Origin: Fasciola hepatica
Lineage: Eukaryota > Platyhelminthes > Trematoda > Plagiorchiida > Fasciolidae
DNA: 64,000 nucleotides
Assembly (NCBI GenBank): GCA_948099385.1
Contig: CANUEZ040000198.1
Span: forward strand, 4,807,881-4,871,880
Direction: 5' to 3'
Below, in pieces: positions 58,512 through 64,000 of this stretch (its first letter is position 1; the number at the start of each line of letters is the position of its first letter). The translations under genes were made by a program, and so were the position numbers. The notes under the pieces are model-generated. The model had not been told where the DNA came from. It searched no databases and saw only the letters and a program-made list of their open reading frames with translations.

Positions 58512-61500
58512 CACCTTCTGTGCAGGAATTATGTGCATTTGTTGTCTCGATTCATGCGAGTTCCCGCAGAAAGATAACGGGAGGTATCTGCTAGCTCATT
58601 ATGGCTTGCACGTCCTGGTTCCTCATGTATTCATCGGGGACGGCTTTTTCATTAGGAACGATGAATCGAGAAGTTACTCAGGGCCATTTTGATAAAAAAA
58701 CTCATCAATGACTCTCAGGCTAGGTCAAAACGCGACTATGTATATTCACAGTAGGACTGTTGTGCACCATCCGATGAGGCACTTGTTGCGCCGGATAAAT
58801 AATCAGTGACCAGAATATTTTTGATGAAATAATTTGTACGGTCAATTGACAAAAACAGTACGGAAAGGAGGGCACACAATGACCGATCACTGATTGGACC
58901 GAAGTGAATAAGGTTGACTTGTGAATATTCGAATATTCGATTCTTCTTATGATGCGGGTTTGGCCAACGCCGATTGGTTACCTGCGTGGCAGGTATACGG
59001 CTTTCTTTTTCGTGTGATCAATTCATATAATTTACAACTTCACAGCACTGCACAAAACATTTAAATATGAACGTTCCTTATCATCCCAGTTCAATTTAAA
59101 ATAAATGCAGAATCTATATGCGTTCTTGTACGTTAAACGTCTCACAAAATATGAACTGTATTATGAACTGTTTGTCTCCAGTCTGCTCCGTGGTCCACTA
59201 GGAGGTGCACTAATAAATAAGGCTCTGACACTCTGTTGGGTTGTAAAGTTGCTTTCTTTACCATTTTGACATTTGGTGAGCAAGACCTTACAGGCCAAAA
59301 CAACCTATTTCGTTCAATTGCAAACTTCCATATGACTTCCTATTTTTCTACGCTGAGCCTTCTGCAGCTGTCCAGGTGACTGAGCGGAACAAATACTCGG
59401 TGGTGTCGAATGTTTTCTTTTCATCTATTCTAAAGTGAATTTAACATTTAAATTGACTGTGCTGAAATATTAGAATAGTAGATTTGTGTCAGCTCCGGTA
59501 TGTACCACACAGGAAAATGCAAAAGTTCCGGGTGTATATGGCACAATCATTGATTGTTGAATCGAGTTGATTATTTTCAATTTATGCCATACAAATATCA
59601 GCAAAGTAGCATTCCGAATGTGACCTCATTCCTACCTCGTCCTAATGATGGCGTATTTCACCGTCAGATTTCTATTGGATATTACAAATGCAAATAAATA
59701 CGAACTGTTTTGGTTCATTACACGAGATGTCCAACTCAGTACTGTTAACGTGGGCGCATCCACTAAACTAGTCGATTTTTTCGATGGTCAGGGTATTGGG
59801 GAAGATTAGGAGGACGACATGTGGCATCTTTGCTTGCCTTCCGAATCTAGGTTGCCCAGATTTGCCCAAACGGAGTTCGCTCAACCACTGAAAATTCCTT
59901 GGTTGACCACCTATCCGAAAACAAGGAACAGATAAGCTGGTCGTAATTAGGGCAACGATAACGCCCGGTCACGGTCCGTAGTTGTGTCTGCGTCTCCCCT
60001 CCCTCACGTTATTTTTGACCTACTTAAATTTGCGGATTTTTGCTGTATTCACTTAACATTGTTCAGGCAAAATGTAATGCGATGGCGTGGTTATGAGTCA
60101 CTCAAAACGAGCTAGTTAACAACCGTGTGTTGTCCCTCGTGTGGTCTGTAGGATGATTTGGACAGAATAAAATCCCGTAGGGATTGTCCGAAAAGTCTGA
60201 CTCATGCCAGTTCTGACGATCTAGCTATCTACTTCGCTACTGTGTGATAGTTTGTGAAATAAAACCATTTAGTGAAAAAGATAAATGGTTTTCGCGCCTA
60301 ATAGAAAATCAAGATAAGCAATCAATACCTGCATCGCATCTTAGGCAATGCCAAAGCTATTATTATTCGTATCTGCAATCCTCATTTTTCGGCTCAATAG
60401 CAAGTTGTGCAAGTACTTAAACACCTATGAACCACTTCCTGTCCCCAACACGTGTGCATCCACTCAAGCATTGTATACTGCGATCAATTACACGCACACA
60501 TGCAGTTGTACCTACAGATCACTTTCGTCATTTCCCTACAACCCCCATTTCCATAACAGAAAATGAGCTTGTTCACTACGTGTTTTTGCTGTTGAAACAA
60601 ATGAGTTTCTGCTTTGGGTAAACATTTTCATAGACGTTTAGGTATAGGGGCTCGCAAGATCCAAACCAACTCACAGTTAACCAGACAGTAAGTGCCTCAT
60701 TCCATGTGCAAATCTGCTGGACAAATAAGTCAACCTTATTCACTTCGGTCCAATCAGTGATCGGTCATTGTGTGCCCTCCTTTCCGTACTGTTTTTGTCA
60801 ATTGACCGTACAAATTATTTCATCAAAAATATTCCGGTCACTGATTATTTATCCGGCGCAACAAGTGCCTCATCGGATGGTGCACAACAGTCCTACTGTG
60901 AATATACATAGTCGGGTCTGGTTTGAGTAACTGACGAATGAATATGCCGTTGTGGATACTGCTTCAGTATCTGATATAGCGTGATATTTGTCATGAGCGT
61001 GAATGACGTAAAAAATGCTTGTACACTTAGAACTGGCAAAACACTTCCATGATATGTTCACGTGAGTGCGTGTTTGTTTGCGTGTGTGTATGTGTGTGTC
61101 GGTGCGGAATCTTGAATGCCACATGTGACCTGTTTGTGCCCGTTACACCTCACGTCAGAGTCCGTGTTAGCGATACAATGACTACTCAAGCTATTGGAAG
61201 GAACACGATTTGCGACTGCAAAGCCTCGTGACTTGATGCATTGGGTTCTTACGTGAAAATTTGGGTTGTGCTTGAAGATGGAACAGCGCGTTTCATTTCT
61301 ATATTGTGAACTCTCTATCTGAGAACTTCTAGCTTTTCGTAAAGGCGGCCAAATTAGCTCTCGACTCGTGCTGACACTCAGAAACGGGACACTCTGCCAC
61401 TCCGAAATTCTCAAGAAATCGGCGAGAATATATTTCGACATTTCGGGAGAATTGTGATGTGGGATACATTTTTCTCCTTATGAATAAAATAAATACACTT

Positions 61501-61559
61501 TCTAACTTGAGGTAAACTAGCAAGCTTTTTCCCACTGCTAAATGTCTGGGGCCATAGAA

Positions 61560-62340
61560 ATGACATGAATAACTAGTCGGTCGGAGCAACCAACTTAGAG
61601 CCACAGAGAAAAGAACAAACGGCGAATTTGTCGGGGGATTCACGAGGCAGACAGAAAAGGGTATACGGTTTAGCAGAGGGGAAGCAGCGGTATCTTTGGG
61701 AACGAGCAAAATGACCCATATAAAGGGTTGTAAAGCAAATCAGCAACCGGGGCAATTGAACCAGCCGAATAGAAATGATGTCTGAGGGAAACAAGCTGTC
61801 GGCTAAAGGCATCTGGCCAGAAAGCAACCGAAACACTCAAACAGTCACGAGAGCAATGTTGGTGCCGCATGATCTGGAAATTTGCTATATAAACAATTGT
61901 ACTTTCCATGACTTGACTCGTTTGGCCGTTAAAATACAGGTTTCCTGGCCCATTACATCGTCCTTCTTACACTATGTTGCCACAACAATAACCGACTCCG
62001 GCAAACAATTCGGCTGCTCTGTGGAAAGAAAACAATACATGAAATTTTGCGCATTTTGACAGCATCAACAGTGCATTCATCTACTCATCAAATGACTATC
62101 CAATTAGGTTTATTCCAGAGGCACATTCCCCTTTAACCTCGTCCTCTACCGAAGAATTATTTAGATTTATTCGTACTTTCAAAAAAACCTCAGTTAGTGG
62201 TCCTGATGGTCTATCGTCATCAATTTTGAGGCCTAATGCCGTTTCTCTGGCCAATATATTTGCTTCTCATCAAACTCGTGCTGTTGGTTTATCAAAATAT
62301 GTGCTTTATCGCACTGATGATTGTTTAATTTCCTAGTATT
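61560..62340 (+). mobile_element. Non-LTR retrotransposon remnant, tandem copy
   Basis: This is the same as 55,890-56,670, including the open frame with the GPDGLSSSIL box (62,175-62,215) and the TAG that ends it. No independent signs of decay separate the two copies. Confidence 0.7.
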
Positions 62341-63629
62341 GTTACTGCTGAGCGATAGCAGTAAGAATGACCACAAATAACGGGCCCGTAGTGATTTTGA
62401 ATTGTATTTTCTTGTTTGTTTTCTGAACAACCCCTACTTAAGTAGCATAACCATATTTGGAAACATATATTCACGACATATATTTGCAACATGTATCCCT
62501 GAACATGCGGCTCATGTTTACTAGTGGCCACTACAGTTACAGTGATGGTTTCCAAACCGAACGTTTTCATAAAATGGAAAGTCAACACACATAACATTAT
62601 TTACTCAACAACTGCTACCAGACTACGAGCGACATAACAATTAGAAATAATTATTAAGTTCATTACACATAATTATCGTTTAACTAATTGTGAGTGGTGA
62701 TAGCTAATTGCTAGTGCCGCACCAATACACTTGACCACTTGGAGCGTATCGGGCTTGCATGATGAGTTAAACGACCACGAGATCCATCCATTCAGTAACC
62801 ACACGTAAGAAAATATGACCACGTGACATGAAAAGTGACACTTGTATCTGCCCAACTTAGTGTAGTATTCCACTGAAGCACTTATGTAATTTACAAAAAA
62901 AAAACGACAAGGCCCCTAATAGGTGGCTCATAATAAGCGAGCACACACAGGATTACACGTTCGCTCGGAAACACACAAGCAGAACGCTTGGTTAGCCTCA
63001 CGGTTTGTTACGAAACAGGAGTACGGAAAACTCTAAGATTGGTAACGCCCAGTGGGGTCAATTCTTGTGTCACAGTTACAATCTCCATCATTGAGGGTGT
63101 TTGTGTGTATATTTGGATTGCTCGTTTGACTGATCATTCACGATCAGTGTTGCCACGTCTCAACGATAAATGCAAAAAATATAATCAGTCACTGGTGGTT
63201 TATTTAATCTTACCAAATACACGACATTTACCACCCCCCTGCCGACGGCACTAGCCTCAGCGCTTTCTGAAACAACTTTGACCGCGTTGAGGCGATTTGC
63301 TTATACCATAGAGAACTAATCGGAGCGGTTGGGCAGTGTAAGGCGGTATATCGCATCAGCAAGTGCCTGGTCGACTGCATAAAGTCCTATCCATTTTCGG
63401 TGAAACATCGAGTGTAGGCCGGTTTGCAGAACATATTTCGAAAGTCATTCGCGATTCTCTAGGTCAGAAATGTTGATGTTTCTCGCCGATAGTAACAAGA
63501 CTTTTAGTACATTTGGGTTGCCTACGAATGATGACGTGCCAAATCATGTGCATGTGAAAAATCAGATTGCGGTCGACGAAAATGCGGTGATGCACAGAGA
63601 ATATTATCTGAGGTGCTTGGAATTTGAGT

Positions 63630-64000
63630 ATGCGATTGACGACGCTTTTTGCGTCCCGTAACTTTGTAGTGGGGTGGCTGGTCTGTTCATATTACAATGG
63701 TCGCCAGGTGCGCCAGCAGGTATTGTGCAAGGACAATATCCCACTGCTCGAATGTTTGGTGGTTGACAAACATTGGTAAGAAATTTTTAAGGTTCTATTG
63801 GTGCGTCCAGGGACACCATCACCTTCGGGGTAACAAGGTATTAGTATAGTCTCGAAGCAATTTGAGATAAGGCACACTCATGCATTACGGTTCAACCATA
63901 AATGGAACATTGATCCGATGTATTTGACCAGATGCTCCCGATCGTATCATCAATTTACAAAAAAATAGTCTTCTCGACGATGCCAGCGTGTTTCTACTTC
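63630..64000 (-). pseudogene. Ty3/gypsy integrase remnant, tandem copy, cut by right edge
   Basis: This is the copy of 57,961-58,332. Only the C-terminal part of the integrase core is inside the window. One extra single-base deletion (near 63,914) relative to arm B adds a frameshift unique to this copy. Confidence 0.65.

Larger units (their letters stand above)
53063..58732 (+). repeat. Tandem unit 1 (5,670 bp)
   Basis: This interval is repeated head to tail at 58,733-64,000, where the window ends at the base equivalent to 58,332. The unit comprises the last 188 bp of arm A, the whole spacer and arm B up to its final base. About ten differences were seen in 5.27 kb, several of them one-base indels in or next to homopolymers (57,222, 57,577, 58,246). 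Confidence 0.93.
55057..58733 (-). repeat. Palindrome arm B
   Basis: This 3,677-bp arm is the reverse complement of arm A plus a 764-bp segment (55,687-56,450) missing from arm A. In arm B that segment runs without interruption into the non-LTR RT, so B probably has the ancestral structure. The arm ends at AAAACGC, where the second tandem unit begins with CGACTATG, sharing two to three bases. Confidence 0.93.
58733..64000 (+). repeat. Tandem unit 2, cut by right edge
   Basis: This is the head-to-tail copy of 53,063-58,332: the end of arm A at 58,733-58,920, the spacer at 58,921-60,726 and arm B' from 60,727. Offset is 5,670 at the start and 5,668 at the end because of two one-base deletions. 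Copies of internal features are the R2-related repeat at about 60,915-61,352, non-LTR remnant at 61,560-62,340, and gypsy integrase remnant from about 63,630 to beyond the edge. Arm A is not repeated in full, so only one complete palindrome exists in the window. Confidence 0.93.

Noticed and set aside
1..64000. CRISPR array, prokaryotic operon or phage-like system
   Set aside because: No regularly spaced short repeats, no ribosome-binding pattern and no dense coding; the content is eukaryotic retroelements with splice-like signals.

Overview
This window looks like repeat-dense, non-genic DNA from a eukaryote. The AT-leaning composition, short disrupted reading frames and the families present (BEL/Pao, a CsRn1-like Ty3/gypsy element, a second Ty3/gypsy family and two kinds of non-LTR element) would fit a parasitic flatworm such as a digenean. 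That assignment is an inference from family resemblance and not a proven identification. I found no intact cellular gene, no rRNA or tRNA gene, no CRISPR array and no bacterial-type operon.

Layout. 1-321: a coding-like trace with two internal stops, running in from the left edge. 2.65-3.72 kb: a decayed inverted repeat. 6.03-7.14 kb: the endonuclease and linker of a decayed non-LTR retrotransposon. 9.82-15.37 kb: a BEL/Pao LTR retrotransposon on the minus strand whose LTR cores differ at one base in 361, although its gag-pol body is broken and lacks a recognisable protease. 15.4-27.4 kb: mostly unclassified DNA with a dispersed repeat (called R2 here) at 19.07-19.61 kb. 27.4-34.8 kb: two diverged copies (M1, M2) of a roughly 2-kb module, sharing a matched putative intron and a conserved short reading frame. 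31,548-34,795 recurs almost perfectly at 42,558-45,805. Between those copies lies a truncated, catalytically dead CsRn1-like Ty3/gypsy element (about 39.42-42.56 kb, minus strand). 47.03-47.54 kb: a second R2 copy.

50.34-64.0 kb: a large palindrome. Arm A is 50,338-53,250, the spacer 53,251-55,056 and arm B 55,057-58,733. It is followed directly by a second, head-to-tail copy of the 5,670-bp unit that starts inside the end of arm A and runs to the end of arm B. This second copy continues past the right edge. The arms carry a Ty3/gypsy integrase remnant, an R2 copy and a non-LTR RT remnant; arm A has lost 764 bp that arm B retains.

The parts do not form a pathway. The window is a record of retrotransposon insertion and decay, overprinted by recent large duplications and inversions (3.25 kb direct, about 3 kb inverted, 5.67 kb tandem). 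All of these recent duplications are near-identical, so real rearrangement must be separated from assembly artefact before biology is read into them.
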